Assembly: GCA_964531735.1 (NCBI GenBank)
Contig: CAZHGD010000016.1
Span: 3,663 to 67,662, forward strand
Reading direction: 5' to 3'
DNA length: 64,000 nucleotides
Source of the DNA: CAZHGD01 sp964531735
Lineage (GTDB): Bacteria > Armatimonadota > UBA10988
Each line of letters begins with the position of its first letter. The stretch's first letter is position 1. Positions 34,409 to 42,839 of this stretch are shown here, in pieces. Under the pieces are notes generated by a model. That model saw only the letters and a program-made list of their open reading frames with translations, was not told where the DNA came from and did no database searches. The position numbers and the translations under genes are program-made.

Positions 34409-35119
34409 CTAGGGTACCCCGTCGGCCATCAGACCGGCCTGCCCGGCCAAGTCGGAGAACTTGAACCACTTCACGTGGCCATCGGTGAAGGCGCAGTTCG
34501 AGCCGCTGTTGTGGCGCGTGTAGTTCTCGCTCTGCGGCGTCGTGCCGGCCGGTGGACAGGTGTGCTGGCAGACGTTGGCGTACTGCGTCTTCAGCCCCGG
34601 TCCGCAGCAGGTATGGGCCGGGTGGGCGTTATCGGCCACCAGCAACACCCAGGATGGGTTGGTGACGACGGCCAGGGCCGCCCCGTGCTGGTTCCAGCCG
34701 ATCCAGTAGTTGTAGCCGTAGTTGCAGCGGCTCATGTTGGACGACCACCAGGATTCGCCGCCGGGCGGCGTGGCCGACCGGGTGAGGCCGCCGAGGCCGG
34801 ATGGTGCACTGGGACAGACGTAGATCTGGGCGTTCTTGGTGTATGGGTAGACCAGGTCCTGCCACTGCACGTAGCTGCCGCAGCCATTGGGTGTGTACGT
34901 CGTCTGGCCCCAGGTAACGGCCCAGGGGAAGCGCTCGTCGTAGTCCTGGACATAGCCCAGGTAGGCCGTCGCCAACTGCTTACAGTTGGAAGAACAGCTG
35001 GACTGGCGCGCCTTCTCGCGGGCCTTGGCGAAGACCGGGAACAGGATGGCCGCCAGGATGGCGATGATGGCGATCACCACCAGTAGCTCGATGAGCGTGA
35101 AGCCACGACGGTTGTGCAT
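34409..35119 (-). CDS. DUF1559-type prepilin-like protein (H-X9-DG)
   Basis: 236 residues from the ATG at 35119, with AAGGAG six bases upstream. The N-terminus is a type IV prepilin/pseudopilin leader: RRGFTLIELLVVIAIIAILA, to be cleaved after the Gly and methylated at Phe. It is followed by LFPVFAKAREKARQ. The body contains NCKQLATAYLGYVQDYDERF and ends with the H-X9-DG motif (HNSGSNCAFTDGHVKW). Families with this pairing are massively expanded in Planctomycetota, Armatimonadota and relatives. The LFPVFAKAREKARQ variant is the form I associate with Armatimonadota. It is likely exposed on the cell surface as a pilin-like or matrix protein. No secretion machinery genes are nearby. Confidence 0.93.
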   Translation of the reverse strand: MHNRRGFTLIELLVVIAIIAILAAILFPVFAKAREKARQSSCSSNCKQLATAYLGYVQDYDERFPWAVTWGQTTYTPNGCGSYVQWQDLVYPYTKNAQIYVCPSAPSGLGGLTRSATPPGGESWWSSNMSRCNYGYNYWIGWNQHGAALAVVTNPSWVLLVADNAHPAHTCCGPGLKTQYANVCQHTCPPAGTTPQSENYTRHNSGSNCAFTDGHVKWFKFSDLAGQAGLMADGVP

Positions 35120-35168
35120 CGCACTCTCCTTCCGAGACTGCGCCCAACCCTTACGCAACCGCCACACA

Positions 35169-35198
35169 ACCGTACCAATACCCGGCGCGGCATGTCAA
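35169..35198 (-). promoter_or_regulatory. Possible promoter for the DUF1559 gene
   Basis: On the minus strand a perfect TTGACA (35198-35193) is followed after 18 bases by TACGGT (35174-35169), 50 bases before the ATG at 35119. The -10 box is poor. Confidence 0.35.
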
Positions 35199-35253
35199 CG
35201 TGGCGCGTGCCGCGCTAGATGACCCGAAGTTGAACGGTTCGGCCGGCCGGCGC

Positions 35254-38200
35254 CTACTTGGCCACGCGCCACTCCGGCACCGCCACCGGCGTGGTCGCCA
35301 CCGGCCAGCTCGCGCGGTAGCGGTCCTGGTAGAGGCCGATCTCCTCGACCGGGATCGGCCGGAAGCCGACCGCGGCGAACAACGCGGCGTCCGGCTTCAG
35401 CCGGTAGTCGCCGCGGCCCGCGTCGACGAAGCCCGGATCTTGCTCGGGATACTCGCCGTTGCCGATCAGTTCGAGCTGGTTGCGGTTGCCCGTGGCGAGC
35501 GCGCCGCAGCGGTAGAAGACGTTCCGCCAGACGAAGTTGATGCCCGGCTCCTGCATCATGCGGGCGATCAGCGGATAGCGCTTCAAATACAGCTCGTTGG
35601 TGAAGAACGCGGCCGGCTGCTTCTTGTCGCGGATCCACTTCCAGACGGCATTGCCCGGGTGATAGCCGCCGCTGATGCCCTGCTTGCAGTCGATGAACAG
35701 GTTGTTGTCCATGACGTTGTCACGGCCGCTGTTCATCTGCACCGCGCCGAAGTGACCGTTGGCGCTGCGGATGAACACGTTGCCGTAGACCAACATGCCG
35801 CTGATGGCGTCGTCGAAGCGGATGGCCGCTTGCCCGTGAACCGCGGCGCCGGTGCCGGTCTTGCCGCAGTTGGTGAAGCGGTTGTGCCGGAAGATGATGC
35901 CGCGGTAGGTCGGGTTGGCGAAGATGTCGATCGCGCCCTGGTCGTCCGATTCGCGCACGGCGCTGTGGACCTCGTTGTACTCGATGACGTGGTCGTTGCC
36001 CTCGATGCGCATGATGCTGCTGGGGCAGTCGTAGATCAGGTTGTGCGCCACGCGGTTGCCCACGCCTTCGAGCTGAATGGCCGGCGTGTAGGTGCGGTCG
36101 ATGCGGCCGAAGTCGTAAATGCGGCAGTTGGCCACGTAGTGTCCGCCCGGCTTGAGGGTGGCGCGGTCGCCGCCGATGACCTCGGTGGCGCGACGGCCGA
36201 TGGTGTGGACGTCACAACCGAGCAGTCCCACCGCCTCGCCACCGTTGACCACGATGCCGTTGCCGGCCATGCGGCTGACGGTGCAGCCGGCGATCAGGCA
36301 GCGGCGGCAGTCCAGCAGCTCCAGCCCGTTGTAACGGCCCAGGTCGAACCGCAGTCCCTCGAAGCGGACATCGGTCACCTGGGACATGGTGACCATCGGC
36401 ACCGCGGCCACGCCCACCTCGACGGTGGCCTGGGCCAGGTCAGTGGGCGGGTAGAGGTAGAGCAGACCGGTCTGGCGGTCCAGGTACCACTCGCCCGGCT
36501 GGTCGATCTCCTCGAGCAGGTTGAAGGCGTAGTACTGAATGCCCTGGCCGGTGTGCATGCCGGGTCCGCCGTACTGGTAGGCTTCGCCACAGGTGACCGT
36601 GCGCGCCGTTGGGTCGATGGCGGTGACCTTGATGGTGGCGTCGGCCCAGAGGTAGCGGAAGTAGCCGAACAGCCACGGCTCCTCGGCCTGCGTCCAGCGG
36701 GCGTGGCGGGCGTCGGCGTACTCGAACACCGACGGCGTCTTGGTGGCGCGGTTGCCCGCCTCGACCAGCTTCTTGATGCCGACGAACCCGCTGTTGGGCC
36801 AGCGGGCCAGCGTCATCGGGCGGCCGTTGACAAACAGCTCCAGGGTCGGCGGCGAGCCCGGCTGGCCGAATCCGCGCACGGCGAGCTGGCCGTAGTCGGT
36901 GACGCCCTGCGCCTTCAGGTCGCAGCGGACGACCTTACCGCGCGACTCCTCCGGCAGACGGGCCAGAATGGCCGGGTCGGTCACCGGCTGGAAGCCGGTC
37001 AGCCGTGTGCCACCGTAGAAGGTGGCCTGGCCGGGCTCCACGGCGCGCCACACTACCGGTGCCTGCGGACTGCCGGAATCCTGGTTCGCCAGCGCCAGCG
37101 TGCCGTCCACCCGGTATTCGCCGGGCAGCACGTTGACGGCGATGGCGCCGGTGGTGCCGCGCTCGCGCAGCCGTCGGACGAGGTTGCGAGCCCGCCTCAG
37201 GCTGGCCACCGGCGCCGTCTTCGAGCCGAGGCTCTGATCGTCGCCGTTCGGGGCCACGAAGACCTCGGCGGCGAAGGTCTCCACCGGTGCCACCTGGACG
37301 CGCGAGGCGGCCGGGTCACGCGCCGGGAGCCCCTTGGCGGCGCGGTCCAGTTCCTGGATGCGTTCGGCGGCCTCGGTGCGATGGACCTCGGGATAGTCGG
37401 TGGTGGCCGCGATCTTGGCATACTCCTCGCGGGCCAACTCGGGCTTGCCCTCGGCCACGCAGCTCTGCGCGGCGCGCAGGTGCGCGTAGCTGCGCAGCGC
37501 GGCGGGCGAATCCTGGTCGCCCATGACCGCGGCGCAGGCGGCGCGCACGGCCGGCCAGTCGCGGGCGGCCCAGGACTGCTGTGACTTCGCGAACGCTTCC
37601 ATCAGGGCCTCCCGCCGCTCAGCGGCTGCGGCCTCGGGTGATTCGGTCACGCCGAACGTGCCCTTGTGCCGGGCGAACTCGGCCTTCACCTCGGCCTTGC
37701 TCAGCGCCCGGCGGTAGATGCGGACCTCGTCCATGAGGCCCCAGTAGTTGTGCCAGCCGTTGCCCAGGGTCAGCTCGCCGCCGATGACGAAGTCGCCGGC
37801 GAAGGTCGGCGGCATGGCAGTCGTGCCCTGGCCGTAGCCGTTCAGGTAGAGCTGCACTTGCCCGGCAGCGCGGTCACAGACCAAGGCGACATGCGCCCAC
37901 TCGCCGAGTTTGAGCCCCGCCGCTGCCGAACCGCCGAGTGAGGCCACCTTGCCGGCGGCGTCGCGGTAGCAGAAGTAGTAGCCCAGGCGGCCGTTGGCGA
38001 ACAAGTCGATGACCAGATAGGCGTCCGGGAAGGTGCCGAAGGCGAACAGGCGGCGCTGGTTCTGGGCGTCGGCTATGGTGAACTGCGTCGGCTTGAGCCA
38101 GGCGCTGTAGGCCCACGAGCCTTTGCCGAACCGCTGGTCGGCCGGCAGCGGCACGCGGACGATGCCCTTCGGCTGCCCGTCGAACGACAGCGCGTGACCG

Positions 38201-38379
38201 CTGGGTGAGACGGCCCAGGTGGCGCTGACCGTGCCGTTGAGCTGGTGGCCGGAATCGTCCTTGGCGGTGGTGCCACTGCCCTCGTCGAACGAGTAGTGCA
38301 GCAGCAGGCCCTCCTCCGCGGTGGCGCAGGCGCTCACAGCGAGCAGTAGCAGCAACGAGACCAGACGGACACGGCGCAT
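35254..38379 (-). CDS. Secreted LamG plus right-handed beta-helix protein
   Basis: 1041 residues. The ATG at 38379 has GGGAG six bases upstream and gives a signal peptide; VSAC could act as a lipobox, otherwise signal peptidase I cuts after ATA. Residues about 25-235 are a LamG/concanavalin-like domain (LLLHYSFDEGSGT to DEVRIYRRALSKAEV). A helical, TPR-like linker follows (about 250-365). From VFVAPNGDDQ (about 385) the protein matches the beta-helix family seen at the left edge of the window. It has helix rungs such as GLELLDCRRCLIAGCTV and NRVAHNLIYDC and a final FRPIPVEEIGLYQD block. It probably binds and possibly cleaves an acidic or branched polysaccharide; no catalytic residues can be fixed by eye. 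The DUF1559 gene follows downstream on the same strand after 134 bases. Confidence 0.9.
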   Translation of the reverse strand: MRRVRLVSLLLLLAVSACATAEEGLLLHYSFDEGSGTTAKDDSGHQLNGTVSATWAVSPSGHALSFDGQPKGIVRVPLPADQRFGKGSWAYSAWLKPTQFTIADAQNQRRLFAFGTFPDAYLVIDLFANGRLGYYFCYRDAAGKVASLGGSAAAGLKLGEWAHVALVCDRAAGQVQLYLNGYGQGTTAMPPTFAGDFVIGGELTLGNGWHNYWGLMDEVRIYRRALSKAEVKAEFARHKGTFGVTESPEAAAAERREALMEAFAKSQQSWAARDWPAVRAACAAVMGDQDSPAALRSYAHLRAAQSCVAEGKPELAREEYAKIAATTDYPEVHRTEAAERIQELDRAAKGLPARDPAASRVQVAPVETFAAEVFVAPNGDDQSLGSKTAPVASLRRARNLVRRLRERGTTGAIAVNVLPGEYRVDGTLALANQDSGSPQAPVVWRAVEPGQATFYGGTRLTGFQPVTDPAILARLPEESRGKVVRCDLKAQGVTDYGQLAVRGFGQPGSPPTLELFVNGRPMTLARWPNSGFVGIKKLVEAGNRATKTPSVFEYADARHARWTQAEEPWLFGYFRYLWADATIKVTAIDPTARTVTCGEAYQYGGPGMHTGQGIQYYAFNLLEEIDQPGEWYLDRQTGLLYLYPPTDLAQATVEVGVAAVPMVTMSQVTDVRFEGLRFDLGRYNGLELLDCRRCLIAGCTVSRMAGNGIVVNGGEAVGLLGCDVHTIGRRATEVIGGDRATLKPGGHYVANCRIYDFGRIDRTYTPAIQLEGVGNRVAHNLIYDCPSSIMRIEGNDHVIEYNEVHSAVRESDDQGAIDIFANPTYRGIIFRHNRFTNCGKTGTGAAVHGQAAIRFDDAISGMLVYGNVFIRSANGHFGAVQMNSGRDNVMDNNLFIDCKQGISGGYHPGNAVWKWIRDKKQPAAFFTNELYLKRYPLIARMMQEPGINFVWRNVFYRCGALATGNRNQLELIGNGEYPEQDPGFVDAGRGDYRLKPDAALFAAVGFRPIPVEEIGLYQDRYRASWPVATTPVAVPEWRVAK

Positions 38380-38484
38380 GGATCGCTCCCGGCGAGGCCG
38401 GTGGTTTCGGCGGCCGCCGGCCACATCCTCCGGCCGCGCCATCGGCGTGCTGAGGTGCCGATGGCGCGGAGTCGACCCTCAGGT

Positions 38485-38513
38485 TTGCTTTGGGTCGCCG
38501 ATAGAGACACAAT
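38485..38513 (+). promoter_or_regulatory. Possible promoter of the sugar-activation operon
   Basis: TTGCTT (38485-38490), 17 bases, then CACAAT (38508-38513), 27 bases before the GTG at 38541. Both hexamers are imperfect but correctly spaced, and position and orientation fit the first gene of a five-gene unit. Confidence 0.35.
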
Positions 38514-38540
38514 CGACCCCAAGAAGGGTCAAACACCGCA

Positions 38541-40076
38541 GTGGACACGAACAGCGCCATCGACCCGCGGGTCAAGATCCGCCCGCTTGCCGACCTCGCC
38601 GCCGAGATCGCCCGCCTGCGCGCGGCGGGCCAGCGGGTGGCGCATTGCCACGGCTGTTTCGACCTGCTGCACATCGGCCACCTGCGCTACCTGCAAGGCG
38701 CCCGCGCGCTGGCCGACGCCCTCGTGGTCACCGTGACGCCCGACGTCTGGGTCAACAAGGGGCCGAACCGCCCGGCGTTCGGCGAGGCGATTCGCCTCGA
38801 GGCGGTGGCCGCGCTCGGCTGCGTCGACTACGTCGGCCTGAACGAGTGGCCCACCGCGGTCGAGACCATCGAACTACTCAAGCCGACGTTCTACTGCAAG
38901 GGCGCCGAGTACAAGGACCGGCGGACGCCCGAGATCATCGCCGAGGAGGCCGTGGCCGGCGAAGTCGGCTGCGAGATGGCCTACATCGACGATATCCGCT
39001 CCAGCTCGTCGCACCTGATCAACCGGCACCTCTCGCCATACGACGATGAGGTGACCGAGTACCTGGTGCGCCTGAGCGAGCGGCACGATGCCGCCGATGT
39101 GCTGGAGTTCGTGCGCCACGCCGGCGACCTCGACGTGCTGGTGGTCGGCGAAACGCTGATTGACGAGTACCACTATTGCCACGCGCTCGGCCGCTCGGTG
39201 CGGGCGCCGCTGGTGACCATGCGGCATCTGGCCGAGGAGCGGTTCATCGGTGGCGCCGCCGCGCTGGCCAACCACTTGGCCGACTTCTGCCGCCAGGTGA
39301 CGCTGGTCAGCCAGGTGGGCGACGAGGACAACGAGGAGCAGTGGCTGCGCGGGCAACTGCAACCGGCGGTGGAGGCGAGCTTCGTGCGCAAGGCCGGGGC
39401 TCCGACCATCCTCAATCGGCGCTACCGCGAATCCTACTACGGGCAGTTCCTGTTCGAGGTCTGCTTCCTGAACGACGAGCCGCTGGTCGGCGCCGCGGCG
39501 CAACAACTGGCAGCCGAGTTGCGCCGGCAGTGCCCGCGGCACGATCTGGTCATCGTGGTCGACTACGGCCACGGCATGATGGGCTCCGAGGCCATCGGCC
39601 AGGTCTGCGAGCAGTCGCGCTTCCTGGCGCTCAACGTGCAGGTCAACGGGGCCAACCTCGGTTTCCAGACGCTGTCGGCCTATCCGCGCGCGGACTACGT
39701 GTGCCTGGCCGAAATGGAAGTGCGCCTGGAGTGCCGCAGCCGCGAGGGCGACTTGCGCACGATGCTGCCGATCCTGGCGCGGCAACTGGGTGCCGCGCGC
39801 GCAGTGGCGACACGTGGCAAGCACGGCTGCCTGGCCCATTGCGTCGAGGCCGGTTTCTGCGAGGCGCCGTCGGTGGCGCTGCAGGTGCTCGATCGGGTCG
39901 GCGCGTCGGAGGCGTTTCTGGCGGTCTCGGCGCTCTGTGCGGTACAGCAGGCGCCACTGGAAGTCCTGGCGTTCCTGGGCAATGTGGCCGGCGCCGAACA
40001 GGTGGGCCACATTGGCGGCCAGAAGGCGCTGACGAAGCTGCCCTTGTCGCGGCATGTCGAAACGCTGCTAAGGTGA
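38541..40076 (+). CDS. Cytidylyltransferase-PfkB kinase fusion (HldE/RfaE-like, domains in reverse order)
   Basis: 511 residues, GTG start at 38541. Residues about 30-165 are a nucleotidyltransferase of the cytidylyltransferase superfamily: HCHGCFDLLHIGHLRYL contains the HIGH nucleotide-binding motif (44-47), and the later RSSSSHLI fits the second motif. Residues about 195-490 are a ribokinase/PfkB fold: VVGETLIDEY, FIGGAAALANHL, VVDYGHGMM and VATRGKHG. In HldE the kinase comes first, so the order here is reversed. The kinase's anion-hole/catalytic motif, normally GAGD, reads GASE (454-457), with Glu where the catalytic Asp is expected. CTP-dependent activation of a sugar or polyol phosphate is the likely job; kinase activity is doubtful. 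It leads a five-gene operon. Confidence 0.87.
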   Translation: MDTNSAIDPRVKIRPLADLAAEIARLRAAGQRVAHCHGCFDLLHIGHLRYLQGARALADALVVTVTPDVWVNKGPNRPAFGEAIRLEAVAALGCVDYVGLNEWPTAVETIELLKPTFYCKGAEYKDRRTPEIIAEEAVAGEVGCEMAYIDDIRSSSSHLINRHLSPYDDEVTEYLVRLSERHDAADVLEFVRHAGDLDVLVVGETLIDEYHYCHALGRSVRAPLVTMRHLAEERFIGGAAALANHLADFCRQVTLVSQVGDEDNEEQWLRGQLQPAVEASFVRKAGAPTILNRRYRESYYGQFLFEVCFLNDEPLVGAAAQQLAAELRRQCPRHDLVIVVDYGHGMMGSEAIGQVCEQSRFLALNVQVNGANLGFQTLSAYPRADYVCLAEMEVRLECRSREGDLRTMLPILARQLGAARAVATRGKHGCLAHCVEAGFCEAPSVALQVLDRVGASEAFLAVSALCAVQQAPLEVLAFLGNVAGAEQVGHIGGQKALTKLPLSRHVETLLR

Positions 40077-40084
40077 GGTGGACG

Positions 40085-41074
40085 ATGCAGAGGGTCTTGG
40101 TCACTGGCGGTGCCGGCTACGTGGGCGCGGTGCTCGTGCCGAAGTTGCTCGACGCCGGCTACGGCGTCACCGTGCTGGATTTGTACCTCTATGGCCGCCA
40201 TGTCCTGGCGCCGGTCCAGGGCCACCCGAACCTCCGCGAGGTGGTCGGCGACCTGCGTGACCCGGCGGTGGTGGCCGATGCGCTCCGCGGCTGCCAGGCG
40301 GTGATCCATCTCGCCTGCATCTCGAACGATCCGAGCTTCGAGCTCAATCCCGACCTCGGCCGTTCCATCAACTACGATGCCTTCCGCCCGCTGGTCGAGG
40401 CCTCGCGGGCCGCCGGCGTGCAGCGCTTCATCTACGCGTCGTCGTCCAGTGTCTACGGCATCAAGGACGTCGACAACGTCACCGAAGACCTGCCGATGGA
40501 GCCGCTGACCGACTACTCGAAGTACAAGATGCTCTGCGAGCAGGTCCTGGCCGAGTACCAGTCGCCGGACTTCTGCTGCGTCACGGTGCGCCCGGCGACA
40601 GTCTGCGGCTGGTCGCCGCGGCTGCGGCTCGACCTGACCGTCAACATCCTGACCAACCACGCGGTGAACAACCACCGCATCACGGTCTTCGGCGGCACGC
40701 AGAAGCGCCCGAACATCCATATCGAGGATATCACCGACCTGTACGTCGATCTGCTGAGCCGGCCCGCCGCGCAGGTGGCCGGCAAGGTCTGGAACGCCGG
40801 CTACGAGAACCACACCGTGATGGAGATCGCGCAGATGGTTCGCGAGGTGGTCGGGCCGCAAGTGGACATCGTCACCACGCCGACCGACGACCTGCGCTCC
40901 TACCACATCAGCTCGCAGCGCATTCTGGACGACCTCGGCTTCGCGCCGCAGCACACCATCGCCGATGCCGCGGCCGACCTGCTGGCGGCGTTCGGCGACG
41001 GCCGGATACCGGACCCGATGACGGACATCCGCTACTACAACATCAAGCTGATGCAGGCGGTGAAGCTCACGTGA
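40085..41074 (+). CDS. NAD-dependent epimerase/dehydratase (extended SDR)
   Basis: 329 residues; ATG at 40085, with GAGGTGG just upstream overlapping the previous stop. The Rossmann motif GGAGYVG (8-14), the Ser-rich ASSSSVYG (about 118-125) and the catalytic YSKYK (Tyr144, Lys148) define an extended short-chain dehydrogenase of the sugar-nucleotide epimerase/dehydratase family. Substrate is unknown. Its place between a nucleotidyltransferase fusion and transketolase halves suggests that it acts on the nucleotide-activated sugar or on its precursor. The stop (TGA 41072-41074) overlaps the next gene's GTG as GTGA. Confidence 0.92.
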   Translation: MQRVLVTGGAGYVGAVLVPKLLDAGYGVTVLDLYLYGRHVLAPVQGHPNLREVVGDLRDPAVVADALRGCQAVIHLACISNDPSFELNPDLGRSINYDAFRPLVEASRAAGVQRFIYASSSSVYGIKDVDNVTEDLPMEPLTDYSKYKMLCEQVLAEYQSPDFCCVTVRPATVCGWSPRLRLDLTVNILTNHAVNNHRITVFGGTQKRPNIHIEDITDLYVDLLSRPAAQVAGKVWNAGYENHTVMEIAQMVREVVGPQVDIVTTPTDDLRSYHISSQRILDDLGFAPQHTIADAAADLLAAFGDGRIPDPMTDIRYYNIKLMQAVKLT

Positions 41075-41907
41075 CCAGCACCTCGGACCTGGCGGCGGTG
41101 GCGGCGCGGCTGCGCGGTGAGATCGTGCGCATGTCGCACCGTGGCCACGCCGCGCACCTCGGCTCGGCCCTGTCGTGCGTCGATATCCTGGTGGCGGCCT
41201 ATGGTTCGGTGCTGCGCGCCGATCCGGCGCGGCCCGACGCGCTCGATCGCGACCGGCTGATCTTCAGCAAAGGCCACGCGGTGGCGGCGCTCTACGCGGC
41301 GCTGGCCTGGCGTGGCTACTTCGACCCGGCGCTGCTGGCCACCTACGGCCAGCCCGGCAGCGCCTTGCCCGAGCATCCGGCGCCCGGCTGCGTGCCCGGC
41401 CTGGAACTGGCCACCGGCTCGCTGGGCCACGGGTTGCCGGTCGGCCTGGGCCTGGCGCTGGCCGCGCGCATCCGCCGGCTCGACTACCGCGTGCTGGTGG
41501 TGGTCAGCGACGGCGAGTGCAACGAGGGCTCGGTGTGGGAAGCGGCCATGCTGGCGGCGGCGCAGCGGCTCGAGAGCCTGGCCGTGGTGATCGACTTCAA
41601 CAAGTGGCAGGCCACCGGGCGCAGCCAGGAGGTGATGGCGCTGGATCCGCTGGCCGACAAGTGGACCGCGTTCGGCTGGAGTGTGCGCGAGGTGGACGGG
41701 CATGACCTCGGCGCGCTGACTGCAGCGCTGACGCCCTGGCCCGACGGCTCCGGCCGACCGCTGGCGGTGGTGGCGCACACCGTCAAGGGCAAGGGCGTCT
41801 CGTTCATGGAGGACGACAACAACTGGCACTATCGTATACCGACCGCTGACGAGGTGGCGGCGGCGTGGCGGGAGTTGGGGCTGTCGCCGGCGGAGATGGG
41901 CGCATGA
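41071..41907 (+). CDS. Transketolase, N-terminal subunit
   Basis: 278 residues; GTG at 41071, overlapping the epimerase stop by four bases. It carries the thiamine-diphosphate-binding half of a split transketolase: SKGHAVAALYA, the G-S-L-G-H-G-L block and the metal/TPP motif SDGECNEGSVWEAA ending in VVIDFN. The usual GDG of that motif is SDG here, which many split transketolases also show. Split enzymes of this kind often serve special pathways rather than the pentose phosphate cycle. It must pair with the C-terminal subunit encoded immediately downstream, whose start overlaps this stop (ATGA). It is cytoplasmic and transfers a two-carbon ketol unit between sugar phosphates. Confidence 0.93.
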   Translation: MTSTSDLAAVAARLRGEIVRMSHRGHAAHLGSALSCVDILVAAYGSVLRADPARPDALDRDRLIFSKGHAVAALYAALAWRGYFDPALLATYGQPGSALPEHPAPGCVPGLELATGSLGHGLPVGLGLALAARIRRLDYRVLVVVSDGECNEGSVWEAAMLAAAQRLESLAVVIDFNKWQATGRSQEVMALDPLADKWTAFGWSVREVDGHDLGALTAALTPWPDGSGRPLAVVAHTVKGKGVSFMEDDNNWHYRIPTADEVAAAWRELGLSPAEMGA

Positions 41908-42839
41908 GAGACGCTTTCGCCGACGAGCTGCTCGCCCTGGCCGCCGCCGATCCGCGTCTGGTGCTGCTCTCGGGCGACATCGGCAACCGCATGTTCGACC
42001 GCTTCAAGGCGGCCCACGGCCCGCGCTTCCTCAACTGCGGCGTGGCCGAGGCCAACATGACCAGCCTGGCCGCCGGCCTGGCGCTCGGTGGCCTGCGGCC
42101 CATCACCTACACCATCGCGCCGTTCGGCACGGTCCGCTGCCTGGAGCAGATCCGCGTCGACCTGTGCGGGCACCACCTGCCGGTGATCGTCGTCGGCACC
42201 GGGGCCGGCTTGTCCTATGCCGAACTGGGCGCCACGCATCACTCGCTGGACGACATCGGCCTGCTGCGAATGCTGCCGGGCATGACCGTGCTCTGTCCGG
42301 GCGACGCGCTGGAGATGCGCGCGGCGCTCCGCGCGGCGGTGCGGCACGACGGGCCGTGCTACCTGCGGCTGGGCAAGAAAGGCGAGCCGCTGGTCCATAC
42401 CGAGGTGCCCGAGCTGGCCATCGGCCAGGCGCTGCCGGTGCGCGACGGCGAGCAGGTGGCGCTGATCAGTTGCGGCACCATGCTGCCGGTGGTCATCGCG
42501 GCGGCCGAGCGGCTGGCGACCGTCGGCGTCTCGGCGGCGGTGGTCAGCATGGTCACGGTCAAGCCGCTCGACGAGCTGTGGCTGGCCCAGGCGGCGGCGC
42601 GCTATCCGGTGCTCTGCACGGTGGAAGAGCACAGCCGGCTGAACGGCCTGGGCGGCGCGGTGGCCGACTGGCTGAGCGACCGGCCCGACTCGCGCTGTCG
42701 CCTGGTGCGTGTGGCCGCGCCCGACCGGTTCATCCACGAGACCGTCAAGCAGGCCGCCGCGCGGCAGCGCCTGGGTCTGACGGCCGAAGGTATCGCCGAG
42801 ACGGTCCAGCAGGCGTTGGGCCAGGGGAGGCCATCATGA
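41904..42839 (+). CDS. Transketolase, C-terminal subunit
   Basis: 311 residues; ATG at 41904 overlaps the previous stop as ATGA. It contains the pyrimidine-binding half of transketolase: LSGDIGNRMFD, the family glutamate in NCGVAEANM (the glutamate that activates thiamine diphosphate), GAGLSYAELGATHHSL, and the C-terminal regulatory domain (VALISCGTMLP to RFIHE). Together with the upstream gene it makes a complete two-subunit transketolase. The stop overlaps the dehydrogenase start as ATGA, so four consecutive genes in this operon are translationally coupled. Confidence 0.93.
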   Translation: MRDAFADELLALAAADPRLVLLSGDIGNRMFDRFKAAHGPRFLNCGVAEANMTSLAAGLALGGLRPITYTIAPFGTVRCLEQIRVDLCGHHLPVIVVGTGAGLSYAELGATHHSLDDIGLLRMLPGMTVLCPGDALEMRAALRAAVRHDGPCYLRLGKKGEPLVHTEVPELAIGQALPVRDGEQVALISCGTMLPVVIAAAERLATVGVSAAVVSMVTVKPLDELWLAQAAARYPVLCTVEEHSRLNGLGGAVADWLSDRPDSRCRLVRVAAPDRFIHETVKQAAARQRLGLTAEGIAETVQQALGQGRPS

